A DNA stretch of 64,000 nucleotides from Sabulicella rubraurantiaca (GCF_017355885.1 NZ_JAFEUU010000001.1:124001-188000), one strand, 5' to 3'; positions 8,617 through 17,252 are shown, numbered from the stretch's first letter. A program made the numbers and translations. The notes: generated from the letters alone by a model not told the origin.

Positions 8617-9452
8617 CCGCAGTTCGGATTCTGCGGCGTCGGGTCGTAGCCGGGCAGGTCGGGCGGGCCATAGCCGGGGAAGACGATGTTCTCGGCCTGG
8701 TCGGGGCCGGGGCGATCACCGAACCAGCGCTCGGAGATGCGGGCGATGAAGCCGTCGCGCTTCATGCAGGCCAGCACGTCCTCGACCTGGCGGCGCAGCT
8801 CCCCCGAGTCGCGGCGGAAGGGCGTGCCCCAGTGGAGCTGCGTCCCCGGCAGCACCCAGTCAGCCACGAATTGCGGCGTCCGCGACGCGGAGTAGCGCAC
8901 GACCGTGTTGCCGGAGAGGTTGGCGTAGGCCCGGCCCGACAGCACAGCCTGGACCGCATCCGGCTGGGTGTCGAAGGCGAGCAGGGTGAGGTTCAGACGC
9001 TCCGCATTGTTGCGGACCCACGCCTCGTAGGGCGTGCCCTTGTTCACGCTGATCGCCTTGCCGCGCAGATCCTCCTCCGACCGGATGGGCGTCGTGCCGC
9101 GGCGGATCCCGAATTGCAGCGCGGTCCAGAGATAGCCTTCGGTGAAGAGCAGGTTCTCCGCGCGTTCCCGCGTCACGGTCGTGGGGGCGCATAGAAAGTC
9201 GTAGCGCCCGGCGTTCAAGGCTGGGATCAGCCCGCCGAAGCTGGCCGATTCGATCGTGATCTCACGGCCCATGCGGCGCGCGACCTCGCGGAACAGGTCG
9301 ATCTGGAAGCCCTGAACGCCACCCTGGAGCGAGGGGAAAGCATGCGGGGCGAAGGTGCCGTCCACCCCGCATCGCAGCGGTGGCTGCGCCTGCTGTGCCA
9401 TGGCGGTGGTGGAGAGCGTGGCGGCAAGAATGCCGGCGAGAAGAACTCGCAT
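8613..9452 (-). CDS. Amino acid ABC transporter substrate-binding protein
   Basis: 279 residues. It has a signal peptide (MRVLLAGILAATLSTTAMAQ) and a SBP_bac_3 fold: LRCGVDGTFAPHAFPSLQGG, FQIDLFREVARRMGREITIE, FLCAPTTVTRERAENLLFTE and a second lobe with GKAISVNKGTPYEAW. It is a periplasmic receptor for an amino acid or related small polar solute. It is first in the operon, with a 157-bp region upstream shared with the divergent small membrane protein at 9610. Confidence 0.9.
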   Translation of the reverse strand: MRVLLAGILAATLSTTAMAQQAQPPLRCGVDGTFAPHAFPSLQGGVQGFQIDLFREVARRMGREITIESASFGGLIPALNAGRYDFLCAPTTVTRERAENLLFTEGYLWTALQFGIRRGTTPIRSEEDLRGKAISVNKGTPYEAWVRNNAERLNLTLLAFDTQPDAVQAVLSGRAYANLSGNTVVRYSASRTPQFVADWVLPGTQLHWGTPFRRDSGELRRQVEDVLACMKRDGFIARISERWFGDRPGPDQAENIVFPGYGPPDLPGYDPTPQNPNCG

Positions 9453-9609
9453 GCGTCGGCTCCTGTTCCGTGAAGGTTTGCGGTGCAGCGCAGCCTTCCA
9501 TGCCGGTCTGATCTGCGCAACATGCAGGGATTGCGGCAGGGCCTACCACAGTCTCGCCCTGATTGGGGGTCAGGAATCGATCGTCACGGTTCTCAAGGAG
9601 TGACCGCCC

Positions 9610-9819
9610 ATGCAACGTTTCGGCCTCGCCCTCACCCTTTCCGGCCTCGTCCTCGTGCTTGGCGTCGTTCTCATGGTCCTGTCCGGGGGCGCGAATGTCC
9701 TGCGTGCTTCGGCCTTCCTGCCGGCCGCCCTGGTGGCCTCGGGCGGCTCGCTGCTCGTGCTCGGCATGGTGCTGCTGGAGCGCGGGCGCGCCTCCGAAGT
9801 GGCGCGCATCCACGCTTGA
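9610..9819 (+). CDS. Small two-helix membrane protein
   Basis: 69 residues. Two hydrophobic segments, about residues 5-27 and 36-57, are separated by a short polar turn, and the tail ERGRASEVARIHA is charged. AAGGAG lies ten bases before the ATG, which supports real translation. I do not recognise a family. It ends 7 bp before the 3' end of mtnA on the opposite strand and is divergent from the amino acid ABC operon. Confidence 0.65.
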   Translation: MQRFGLALTLSGLVLVLGVVLMVLSGGANVLRASAFLPAALVASGGSLLVLGMVLLERGRASEVARIHA

Positions 9820-9826
9820 AGCGCCG

Positions 9827-10909
9827 CTACCCCTTCTCGGGGTAGAGGTCCAGCAGCGCGGCCTCGTTAGCCGCGCAACGCCCGCGCTCGGTGATGAGCC
9901 CCGTCACCAGCCGCGCCGGCGTCACGTCGAAGGCGGGATTTGCCGCCTCGCTTCCTTCCGCCACCACCCGCACCGTCTCGATCCGCCCATCGGCGGTGCG
10001 GCCCGTCACCTCCGTCACCTCGCTGCCCGAACGTTCCTCGATCGGGATCTCGGCCACGCCGTCGCGCACCGTCATGTCGAGGGTCGAGTGGGGCAGGGCG
10101 ACCCAGAAGGGCACCCCGTTGTCGCGCGCCGCCAACGCTTTGAGGTAGGTCCCGACCTTGTTGGCCACATCCCCCGTGCGCGTCACGCGGTCGGTGCCGA
10201 CGATCACGATGTCCACATCTCCGTGCTGCATCAGGTGGCCACCGGCATTGTCCGAGACGACGGTGTGCTTCACCCCGTGCGCGCCCAGTTCGAAGGCAGT
10301 CAGCGCGGCGCCCTGGTTGCGGGGCCGCGTCTCATCCACCCACACATGCACGTCCAAGCCCTTGTCGTGGGCCATGTAGATCGGGGCCAGCGCCGTGCCC
10401 CAATCCACCGTGGCCAGCCATCCGGCGTTGCAGTGGGTCAGCACGTTCACCTTTCCCTTGCGGGCTGCGATCTCCTCCAGCAGCGGCAATCCATTCTCGC
10501 CGATGCGGCGGCATGTTTCCGCGTCGTCATCGGCGATCTCGGCCGCCTCGGCATAAGCGGCCTCGGCGCGCTCGGAGGGAGGAAGATTGTGCAGGCGCGA
10601 CTTCTGCCGCTCCAGCGCCCAGCGCAGGTTGATGGCGGTCGGACGGGTCTCGGCCAACTCACGCAGCACTTCGTCCAGCTGTGACGGATCCTCGCGCATC
10701 GCCAGCGCGACGCCATAGGCTGCGACGGCACCGATCAGCGGCGCGCCGCGCACCTGCATGGTGCGGATGGCATGCGCGGCCTCCCGCCAAGTTGTGAGGC
10801 GCAGGGGCGCGACCTCCCAGGGCAGGCGGGTCTGGTCGAAGATGCGGACGGACCAGCCATCCTCGCGGTCCAGCCAGACAGAGCGATAGGAAACGCCGTT
10901 GATCTTCAT
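9827..10909 (-). CDS. mtnA: S-methyl-5-thioribose-1-phosphate isomerase
   Basis: 360 residues from the ATG at 10909; longer in-frame extensions run into the divergent gene. The enzyme isomerises methylthioribose-1-phosphate to methylthioribulose-1-phosphate in methionine salvage. The motif VLTHCNAGWLATVDWGTALA carries Cys160, and VIVGTDRVTRTGDVANKVGT carries Asp240. Both fall at exactly the numbers of the catalytic pair in the Bacillus subtilis enzyme. RTMQVRGAPLIG near residue 49 is the phosphate-binding region. No other salvage gene is in the window. It is divergent from the LysE-type exporter. Confidence 0.93.
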   Translation of the reverse strand: MKINGVSYRSVWLDREDGWSVRIFDQTRLPWEVAPLRLTTWREAAHAIRTMQVRGAPLIGAVAAYGVALAMREDPSQLDEVLRELAETRPTAINLRWALERQKSRLHNLPPSERAEAAYAEAAEIADDDAETCRRIGENGLPLLEEIAARKGKVNVLTHCNAGWLATVDWGTALAPIYMAHDKGLDVHVWVDETRPRNQGAALTAFELGAHGVKHTVVSDNAGGHLMQHGDVDIVIVGTDRVTRTGDVANKVGTYLKALAARDNGVPFWVALPHSTLDMTVRDGVAEIPIEERSGSEVTEVTGRTADGRIETVRVVAEGSEAANPAFDVTPARLVTGLITERGRCAANEAALLDLYPEKG

Positions 10910-11032
10910 GCGCCGACCCTCGTGATGTCGCTGCCGCATACCGGGTCCGCGGCGACCACCCAAGGGGCGTGGTTGCAGTGGACTGACCAGTTGGGGCAGC
11001 ATTGCTGTCCTATATGGAGTGAGGAGGATCTC

Positions 11033-11638
11033 ATGGAAGGCGCTGGCTGGCTTGCTGCCGTCACTGGCTTCGCCTTCGCCATGGCGGCTACGCCGGGGCC
11101 GAACAACGCGATGGTCACGGCCTCCGGCGCCAATTGGGGCTTCCGCCGCACCGTGCCGCATATCCTCGGCATTTCGCTGGGCTTTCCATTCATGTTCCTC
11201 GCCGTCGCGCTGGGCGCCGGAGAGGCCTTGCGCCTCCTGCCCTGGCTGAACGGCGTCCTACGCTGGGTCGGAGCCGCCTATCTTCTGTGGCTCGCCTGGC
11301 GCATCGCCACGGCTGTGCCCGCAACAGGCAAGGAGGCGCACGGGCGCCCCTTCTCCTTCCTGCAGGCCGCGCTGTTCCAGTGGGTGAACCCGAAGGCTTG
11401 GATGATCGCCCTGGGTGGCATCGCCGCCTATGCGACCGGCGAGGGCAGCGCCTTCCTGGTGCAGGCCGCGCTGCTCACGGCGATCTTCACAGCGGTGACC
11501 CTGCCGGTGGTAGCATTTTGGACCCTGGCCGGGGTCGGCGCCGCGCGCTTCCTGCGCAGCGAGGCAGCGCTTCGACGCTTCAACCTGGCGATGGCGCTGC
11601 TGCTGGTGCTGTCGCTCGTGCCAGTGCTGTGGTCGTAG
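11033..11638 (+). CDS. LysE/RhtB family amino acid exporter
   Basis: 201 residues with about six membrane helices. The N-terminus has the family signature ATPGPNNAMVTASGANWG, then HILGISLGF, and the middle has FQWVNPKAWMIALGG. The start at 11033 is fixed by GAGGAGG a few bases upstream; the frame is open further upstream but without a ribosome site. Members export amino acids or homoserine lactones. The stop codon directly abuts the end of the convergent UPF0262 gene, leaving no spacer. Confidence 0.9.
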   Translation: MEGAGWLAAVTGFAFAMAATPGPNNAMVTASGANWGFRRTVPHILGISLGFPFMFLAVALGAGEALRLLPWLNGVLRWVGAAYLLWLAWRIATAVPATGKEAHGRPFSFLQAALFQWVNPKAWMIALGGIAAYATGEGSAFLVQAALLTAIFTAVTLPVVAFWTLAGVGAARFLRSEAALRRFNLAMALLLVLSLVPVLWS

Positions 11639-12109
11639 TCAGACCCGCGCGTGCAACGCCGCGATCAGGGTGAAGAGGCGCCGGGCCGTCTCGAAATCCA
11701 CCGCGATCCGGCCTTCCAGTCGGGCTTGCAGCAACTCCGCTGCCTCGTTGTGCAGGCCACGCCGCCCCATGTCGATGGCCTGGACGCGGGCATCCATCGC
11801 GCCTTCCGTCACCGCCTGCTCGTGGCTCTCCACCAGCATGTGGTAGTCCTTGATCATCCGTCGGAACGGCCCGAGCACGAGGATGATCGCCCTCAGAGGC
11901 TGGTCCTCTCCGTCACGGATATCGAGGATCAGGCGCCCCTCCCGCACCATCAGGTGCAGGCCGAACGGGCCGGGACCGAGCCCTGTCGGATCGAAGCGGT
12001 TGCCCGCCAGCAAATCCTCGACCGCCTGCCGCCGGTCCGCCTCGGCATAGGCGGAAGGGGGCGGCGGCGCGCCCGGCAGTTCGATGCGAACCAGACAGGG
12101 TTGCGCCAC
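11639..12109 (-). CDS. UPF0262 family protein
   Basis: 156 residues from a GTG start at 12109 (VAQPCLVRIELPG), with GGAAGG upstream inside the end of the preceding gene. Matching features of this family are FDPTGLGPGPFGLHLMVREG, DIRDGEDQPLRAIILVLGPF and RRMIKDYHMLVESHEQAV, and the C-terminal ARRLFTLIAALHARV. The family is small and largely alphaproteobacterial, with no known function. The GTG lies two bases past the DUF983 stop codon, so translation is probably coupled. Confidence 0.85.
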   Translation of the reverse strand: MAQPCLVRIELPGAPPPPSAYAEADRRQAVEDLLAGNRFDPTGLGPGPFGLHLMVREGRLILDIRDGEDQPLRAIILVLGPFRRMIKDYHMLVESHEQAVTEGAMDARVQAIDMGRRGLHNEAAELLQARLEGRIAVDFETARRLFTLIAALHARV

Positions 12110-12111
12110 GC

Positions 12112-12528
12112 TCAGCCTTCCAGGCCGAGCCGCACCATCAGCCCGACCGTCGCGCCCTTGACGGGGCGCAGAAGCAGGGTGGTGAGGATGGCGAAAAGCG
12201 GCAATCCGACCAAGAGATAGAACCAGAAAGGTGGCTCCTGCGCGCGCTCCAGCCAGAAGATCGGCGGCACAAGGAGGTGGCCGACCAGGAAGATGGTGAA
12301 ATAGGGCGGTGCGTCGTCCGCGCGCAGGCGGCCCAGCGGCGCTTGGCATACCTCGCAGCGGTCGACGACGCGCAGGAAACCCTTGAAGACCTTGCCTTCG
12401 CCGCAGATGGGGCAGCGATTGAGCGCGCCGCGCCACATGGATTGGGCAAGCGGCAGGCGAGGCCAGGGGTACGGCAGGGGAGCGCCCGCCTCGTGGGGCA
12501 GGTGCTCAGCGGGGTGACTGTCGGGCAT
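12112..12528 (-). CDS. DUF983 family membrane protein
   Basis: About 138 residues from the ATG at 12528. A GTG four codons upstream (12540), with AAAGG in front, is an equally good start. The family signature is clear: RCPICGEGKVFKGFLRVVD with a second CEVC pair (a four-cysteine, possible zinc site), then ADDAPPYFTIFLVGHLLVPP and two membrane helices. Function is unknown; in other alphaproteobacteria it sits among envelope or housekeeping genes. It is coupled to the UPF0262 gene. Confidence 0.85.
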   Translation of the reverse strand: MPDSHPAEHLPHEAGAPLPYPWPRLPLAQSMWRGALNRCPICGEGKVFKGFLRVVDRCEVCQAPLGRLRADDAPPYFTIFLVGHLLVPPIFWLERAQEPPFWFYLLVGLPLFAILTTLLLRPVKGATVGLMVRLGLEG

Positions 12529-12597
12529 GTTGCGCTGCACAATGCTACCTTTCGGGCCGGCGTGGCAAGAACGGGCAACGCCTGCCATGCTCTGGTG

Positions 12598-13254
12598 ATG
12601 GCCCGGCGCATCCTCTTCATCAATCCCAACGCATCGTCCGCCTGCACGGCGGGCATCGCGGACGCAATCGCACCTTTCGGCCCAGGGCTGGAGGTGACCT
12701 CGCTGGAAGATGGCCCTCCCGCCATCGTCACCTGGCGCGACTGGTTCCGCGTCGCGGAGCCCTTGTGCCGCGTCATCGAGACGACGCCGGCCGACGCCTA
12801 TGTGATCGCCTGCGTGAGCGACCCCGGCCTGGAAGCGGCGCGCACGGTCACGGACCGGCCGGTGCTGGGCATGTTTCGTTGCGCCGTCGCCGCAGCGCTG
12901 GCCCGTGCCGAGCGCTTCGGCGTGATCGGCTTCACCTCAGCCTCCCTGCCGCGCCATCGCCGCATCCTCGCGGGCATGGGGGTGGAGGCGCGCATGGCGG
13001 GTTGGGTGCCGCTCAACCTGCCGATGGAGGCGCTCACCGACCCTGTCGCGCCGCAACGCCGCATCGCGGAAGCCGCGCGGCGCCTCGCCGATGAAGGGGC
13101 CGAGGTGGTGATCCTGGGCTGCGCCGGCATGGCCGGCCACGTCGCCGTGGCGCGGGAGGCGGCCGGCGTTCCGGTGATCGAGCCGTGCCGCGCCGCCGCC
13201 GCCGCGGCGGTGCTTGCCGCGATGGAGGAGGAGATGGCACCTCTCTCGGCATGA
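12598..13254 (+). CDS. Asp/Glu/hydantoin racemase family protein
   Basis: 218 residues, start ATG at 12598. The two cysteines that act as acid and base in this racemase fold are present: Cys72 in YVIACVSDPGL and Cys175 in VILGCAGM. The N-terminus MARRILFINPNASSACT is typical of the hydantoin racemase branch. It would racemise an amino acid or hydantoin in the cytosol, or act as a related decarboxylase/isomerase; the substrate cannot be named. The ribosome site is weak. Its last bases overlap the next gene by ATGA. Confidence 0.88.
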   Translation: MARRILFINPNASSACTAGIADAIAPFGPGLEVTSLEDGPPAIVTWRDWFRVAEPLCRVIETTPADAYVIACVSDPGLEAARTVTDRPVLGMFRCAVAAALARAERFGVIGFTSASLPRHRRILAGMGVEARMAGWVPLNLPMEALTDPVAPQRRIAEAARRLADEGAEVVILGCAGMAGHVAVAREAAGVPVIEPCRAAAAAAVLAAMEEEMAPLSA

Positions 13255-13652
13255 CCACCGAGATCTTGATCCGCGACTACTACGCAGCCTTCAACCGCGG
13301 CGACTGGGAGGCGATGCTCTCCCTCCTCACCGAGGACGTGGCGCATGACGTGAACCAGGGCACGCGGGAGACAGGCCGCGACGCCTTTCGCACATTCCTT
13401 GGCCGCATGGAGCGCGCCTATCGGGAGTGCGTCGAGGATCTCGTCGTCATGACCTCGTCCGACGGGGCGCGCGCGGCGGCGGAGTTCACCATCCACGGTC
13501 AATACCTGACGACCGATGAGGGCCTGCCCGCAGCGCGTGGCCAGCGCTACGTCCTGCCTGTCGGCGCCTTCTTCGAATTCCGGGACCGACGCATCGCCCG
13601 CGTCACGAACTACTACAACCTCGCCGACTGGCTGCAACAGGTCGGCGGCTGA
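13251..13652 (+). CDS. SnoaL-like / NTF2-fold protein
   Basis: 133 residues of the ketosteroid-isomerase-like NTF2 fold: IRDYYAAFNRGDWEAMLSLL at the start, HDVNQGTRETGRDAFRTFL in the middle, and the C-terminal strand FFEFRDRRIARVTNYYNLADW. Such proteins serve as isomerases, hydrolases or binding proteins, so the role is open. The start overlaps the racemase stop (ATGA), which makes the two an operon and suggests a shared substrate. Confidence 0.85.
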   Translation: MTTEILIRDYYAAFNRGDWEAMLSLLTEDVAHDVNQGTRETGRDAFRTFLGRMERAYRECVEDLVVMTSSDGARAAAEFTIHGQYLTTDEGLPAARGQRYVLPVGAFFEFRDRRIARVTNYYNLADWLQQVGG

Positions 13653-13710
13653 AGGGGCGCAACCTTCCCGATCCTGGCGGCTTCACGCTTCGATGCAGGG
13701 AAGCGATGCG

Positions 13711-14733
13711 ATGCCGGACCGAAGCGATGATGAGCGGAACTTTCTCCGCCGAGTGCTGATCGTCGCAGGCGTCGTGGTTCTTCTGCTCACCTTCTGGGCG
13801 GTGCGCGAGGCGCTGCTGATCGGCTTCGCCTCGCTCCTCGTCGCCGTGCTGCTCAGCGCCTGTGCCGAGCTCATCTGCAAGTATACCGGGCTGCGGCGGC
13901 GCTGGGCGCTGATCATCTCGGCCCTGCTCATCGTCGCATTCCTGGGACTTTGCGGCCTCCTTGTCGGATCCCAGCTTGCGAGTCAGGTGACGCAGCTCAT
14001 CACCGGTTTGCCGCGTGCGCTTGCCGAGGTGGAGAGCCGTCTTGGCATCGAGCTTCCAAGCGGCACTGATGCCTTGCCAGAGAACATCCTGGGCCAGGTC
14101 GCCGGCTTTGGGCGCGCGTTGGTGGATGCGACGACGGCGCTCATCCTCGCCGTGGTGGGCGGCGGGTTTCTGGCCGCGGACCCGGAGCGCTACCGTGCCG
14201 GTGTCGTGAAGCTGTTCCCCAAGGACCAGACCGCGCGCGTGGAAGACATGCTCGACACGCTCAGCACCGTGCTGCGCCGCTACCTGCTCGCGACACTCGT
14301 GGCGATGGTCATCATCGGCACGGCGGCGGGGCTTGCCTGCTGGTGGATCGGCCTGCCCGCACCGCTCGCGCTCGGGCTTTTCGCGGGGGTTGCGCAGTTC
14401 GTGCCGGTGATCGGCGCCGTGGTGGGAGCAGTCCCTGCGGTAATGCTGGCTGCGGCACAGGGGGGATCCGTCCTGCTCTGGACAATCGGCGCCTTCGTGG
14501 TGATCCAGCAGGTCGAAACCAACATGATCACCCCGGTGGTCGAGGAGCGGCTGGTGAACATCCCGGCCTTTGTCCTGCTCATCGGCATCGTGGCCGCCGG
14601 GGCCGTGTTCGGCCTGCCGGGGGTGGTGCTGGCGGCGCCCATCACCGTGGTCTGCTACGTCGCCGTCCAGAAGCTTTGGGTGCGCGAAACCCTGGAGCGC
14701 CAGGTCGAGGTGGCGGGCGAGGGCGAGGCGTGA
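13711..14733 (+). CDS. AI-2E family (PerM-type) membrane transporter
   Basis: 340 residues with about eight membrane helices. The diagnostic C-terminal region GVAQFVPVIGAVVGAVPAVM, NMITPVVEERLVNIPAFVLL and GVFGLPGVV-like AAGAVFGLPGVVLAAP is present. Family members export signals or small molecules, or act as Na+/H+ antiporters. The ATG at 13711 follows AGGGAAG; an in-frame ATG at 13693 is possible. Confidence 0.9.
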   Translation: MPDRSDDERNFLRRVLIVAGVVVLLLTFWAVREALLIGFASLLVAVLLSACAELICKYTGLRRRWALIISALLIVAFLGLCGLLVGSQLASQVTQLITGLPRALAEVESRLGIELPSGTDALPENILGQVAGFGRALVDATTALILAVVGGGFLAADPERYRAGVVKLFPKDQTARVEDMLDTLSTVLRRYLLATLVAMVIIGTAAGLACWWIGLPAPLALGLFAGVAQFVPVIGAVVGAVPAVMLAAAQGGSVLLWTIGAFVVIQQVETNMITPVVEERLVNIPAFVLLIGIVAAGAVFGLPGVVLAAPITVVCYVAVQKLWVRETLERQVEVAGEGEA

Positions 14734-14755
14734 GCGCAACCCCACGCTGGGGCTG

Positions 14756-15241
14756 ATGTTGCCGGAGGGACAGGCCCGGAGCCACCGATTGCGCGCGCTG
14801 ACCTTGCCCCTGCTGCTGGCGCTGATCGCCTGCGACGCCGAGCCCCCGCCGGAGCTTCGCGTGGCGGGCGGCGATGCCGATGCCGGTCGCGTCGTCGTCG
14901 CGGAGCATGGCTGCGGCGCTTGTCACGTCATTCCCGGCGTGCGCGGGGCCGTATCCTGGGCCGGGCCGCCGCTCGCGGAGTGGTCGCGGCGCGGCTGGCT
15001 CGCCGGGCGCTTCCCCAACCGGCCCGACACGCTGGTGGCCTGGCTGCTGGACCCGCAGGCCATGTCGCCCGGCACCGCAATGCCCAATCTGGGCCTGACC
15101 GAAGCCCAGGCGCGTGACGCTGCGGCCTTCCTGCTCTCGATTGGCGCCGGGCAGGCACAACGCATGCCGGCGGGAATGCCGCTCGGCCCCGGTGAGGGCG
15201 GGCCGCGCCCCGACGCGCGCATCCGCCCGCGCGACGGCTGA
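14756..15241 (+). CDS. Lipid-anchored single-heme cytochrome c
   Basis: 161 residues. The N-terminal segment ends in a lipobox LIAC (Cys26), so the protein is probably a lipoprotein facing the periplasm. The heme site is CGACH (Cys53, Cys56, His57), and the downstream SPGTAMPNLGL offers the distal methionine. The layout resembles the cytochrome c oxidase subunit II tail or small electron-shuttle cytochromes. The start (ATG 14756) lies 22 bases after the AI-2E gene. It probably works with the beta-propeller protein and second cytochrome that follow. Confidence 0.8.
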   Translation: MLPEGQARSHRLRALTLPLLLALIACDAEPPPELRVAGGDADAGRVVVAEHGCGACHVIPGVRGAVSWAGPPLAEWSRRGWLAGRFPNRPDTLVAWLLDPQAMSPGTAMPNLGLTEAQARDAAAFLLSIGAGQAQRMPAGMPLGPGEGGPRPDARIRPRDG

Positions 15242-15381
15242 GCGGTCCCCAGAAAAAAGAGAACCCCCCGGGCCGGTTCCGCTTCACGCCCCGGCAAGCG
15301 GCACCTTATCTTCCTGGCCGCTCGCCGTGTGAAAACGGATCCGGAACGCGGCGCAACGTGATTCAGGCAATGGAGGCCAGG

Positions 15382-16377
15382 ATGAAGCGTCGCTCCCTTT
15401 TCGGACTTGGTGCCGCGCTGGTGGCTCTTCCGGCCGGTGCCGTACCCAACGGCTTCCGCGTCACCTACTTCAACGCGGCCGCGCCCGGTGGCGGGCGCGT
15501 CGGCTCGCGCGACGTCACTGCCGCGGGCGACGGGACCATGTGGTTCTGCGGCCAGCGCAACGGAACGCTGAACCGGCTCGACCCACGCGACGGCTCCATC
15601 CGCGTGGTGGGTCTGCGCGTCCGCGGGGCGGAGCGCGCGGCGCCCCATGGGGTGGTGCGCGGGCCTGACGGCGCCGCCTGGGTGACGGAGGGCGGTCAGA
15701 ACGCGATCGCCCGCGTGGATCCCTCGGACCATCGCGTGCAGCTCTGGAACCTTCCCGAGCGCTTCGCCAATGCGAACCTCAACACCGGCGTGTTCGACGA
15801 CCGCGGCACCTATTGGTTCACGGGGCAGAACGGCGTGGTCGGCCGCTTCGTCCCGGCGACGGAGCGCATGGATGTCTGGGAGGCGCCGCGCGGGCCTGGC
15901 GCCTATGGCATCACCAAGACGCCGCAGGGCGGCATCTGGTACGTCTCGCTGGCGGGCAACCACCTCGCGCAGATCGAGGACCTGGAGACGGCGCGCATCC
16001 GCATCCTGGAGCCCCCGACACCGAACCAGGGCGCGCGGCGCGTCTGGAGCGACAGCCAGGGCCGGCTGTGGATCAGCGAATGGAATAGCGGCAACGTCTC
16101 GGTGCATGACCCGCGCGACGGGTCCTGGCGCCAGTGGCGCCTGCCTGGCGAGCGGCCGCGCGCCTATTCGGTCTGGGTGGATCCATCGGACAAGGTCTGG
16201 CTGACCGACTTCCCGGCCAACGCCATCGTGCGCTTCGACCCCGCCAACGAGTCCTTCCTGTCCTTCCCCTCCGACCGGCCGGGCGCGAACGTGCGACAGA
16301 TGGATGGGATCGAGGGCGAGGCCTGGGGTGGCGAAAGCGGCACCGACCGGATCGTGCGAATCCAGTACGGTCTGTGA
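15382..16377 (+). CDS. Vgb-like (virginiamycin B lyase-like) secreted beta-propeller protein
   Basis: 331 residues with a signal peptide (MKRRSLFGLGAALVALPAGA). At least six blade repeats of the form G-x-x-W-x-x-x-x-x-N-x-(L/I/V)-x-R-x-D/x-P are visible, for example GTMWFCGQRNGTLNRLDP, GAAWVTEGGQNAIARVDP and DKVWLTDFPANAIVRFDP. This is the Vgb/streptogramin-lyase fold. A lyase activity is not assured, because many such proteins have other or no known activity. GGAGG five bases before ATG 15382 selects this start over GTG 15358 and ATG 15370. Its stop overlaps the start of a cytochrome gene. Confidence 0.8.
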   Translation: MKRRSLFGLGAALVALPAGAVPNGFRVTYFNAAAPGGGRVGSRDVTAAGDGTMWFCGQRNGTLNRLDPRDGSIRVVGLRVRGAERAAPHGVVRGPDGAAWVTEGGQNAIARVDPSDHRVQLWNLPERFANANLNTGVFDDRGTYWFTGQNGVVGRFVPATERMDVWEAPRGPGAYGITKTPQGGIWYVSLAGNHLAQIEDLETARIRILEPPTPNQGARRVWSDSQGRLWISEWNSGNVSVHDPRDGSWRQWRLPGERPRAYSVWVDPSDKVWLTDFPANAIVRFDPANESFLSFPSDRPGANVRQMDGIEGEAWGGESGTDRIVRIQYGL

Positions 16378-16733
16378 GGGCGCTGGCCCTACTGGTGTTG
16401 CTGGCGCATCCGGCCATGGCGCAGGAGGGGGCGGCGCTGTTCCGCCGCCACTGCGCGTCCTGTCATGACGTCACGCCGGGCGCGCCCTTGGGCGCAGGAC
16501 CGAACCTCGCAGGTCTTGCTGCGCGGGGCGTCGCTGGAGATGCGCGGTTCGATTATTCACCCACCCTTCGGGCAGGCCGGGAGGCGGGACGGCGCTGGGA
16601 CGCGGCGTCGCTCGCTTCGTTCCTCGCCGATCCGGACGAGGCCTTCCCCGGCACCTGGATGAGTCCGGCCGGGCCAGCGACGGCGCCGCAGCGCGACGCC
16701 ATCGCCCGTTTCCTGCTGGGGGAGGGGGGCTAG
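16374..16733 (+). CDS. Periplasmic single-heme cytochrome c
   Basis: 119 residues from a GTG start that overlaps the beta-propeller stop codon (GTGA). A signal peptide (LALLVLLAHPAMAQ) is followed by the heme site CASCH (Cys27, Cys30, His31); Met96 in GTWMSPAG is a likely distal ligand. The size and GPNLAGLAARG segment match small class I cytochromes such as c552/c-550. Translational coupling suggests that it accepts electrons from, or works beside, the propeller protein. Confidence 0.85.
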   Translation: MRALALLVLLAHPAMAQEGAALFRRHCASCHDVTPGAPLGAGPNLAGLAARGVAGDARFDYSPTLRAGREAGRRWDAASLASFLADPDEAFPGTWMSPAGPATAPQRDAIARFLLGEGG

Positions 16734-16742
16734 CCCCCCTCC
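16721..16742. repeat. 22-bp perfect palindrome between convergent genes
   Basis: Positions 16721-16742 read the same on both strands (GGAGGGGGGC then its complement around a central TA). It spans the stop codon of the cytochrome gene and ends seven bases before the end of the ferritin-like gene. It could halt transcription from either side as a hairpin, but lacks a T run on both strands, so its role is uncertain. Confidence 0.55.
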
Positions 16743-16748
16743 GTCGCT

Positions 16749-17252
16749 TCAGGCAGCCTTGCGGTTCACCCGGCTCTCGGCCACCGCCGTCAGCTTCTTG
16801 TCCGCGGCATATTCCTCATCGAGATTCTGCTGCAGGACGCTGGCGCAGTCATGGCGGCCAAGCTGCTTGGCGAAGGCGATCAGCGTGCCGTAGCGGGTGA
16901 TCTCGTAATGCTCCACCGCCTGGGCGGAGGAGATGATGGCGGCGTCGATCACGTCCTGGTCGGACACGTCGCCCAGGATGTCCTTTGCCTCGGAAATGAT
17001 GCCGTCCATGGCGGCGCAGGTCGTGCCCTTCACTTCCTGGCCATGCATCTGGAAGACCTGCTCCAGACGCTTGATCTGGTTCTGCGTCTCCGTGAGGTGC
17101 TGTTCCAGCCCCTGCTTGAGCTGTGAGTCACCGGCCTTGGAGATCATGGTCGGCAGGTTCTTCGCGATCTGCTGTTCGGCATAATAGATGTCCTGCAGCG
17201 TGTGCACGAACAGGTCGTCGAGGGTCTTGATCGGCTTCGAGAACAGGCCCAT
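16749..17252 (-). CDS. DUF892 ferritin-like protein (YciE/YciF type)
   Basis: 167 residues. The family opening SKPIKTLDDLFVHTLQDIYY is followed by AEQQIAKNLP, and the four-helix bundle carries E/H residues in LTETQNQIKRLEQVF, QAVEHYEITRYGTLIAFA and NLDEEYAADKKL. These could form a di-iron site. Homologues such as YciE/YciF are induced by stress and their function is not settled. AAGGA precedes ATG 17252. It is divergent from the SOS-controlled imuA. Confidence 0.9.
   Translation of the reverse strand: MGLFSKPIKTLDDLFVHTLQDIYYAEQQIAKNLPTMISKAGDSQLKQGLEQHLTETQNQIKRLEQVFQMHGQEVKGTTCAAMDGIISEAKDILGDVSDQDVIDAAIISSAQAVEHYEITRYGTLIAFAKQLGRHDCASVLQQNLDEEYAADKKLTAVAESRVNRKAA

Noticed and set aside
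15261-15279. Small GAACC/GGTTC hairpin after the first cytochrome gene
   Set aside because: Only a 5-bp stem and no T run on the plus strand, so not a credible terminator.
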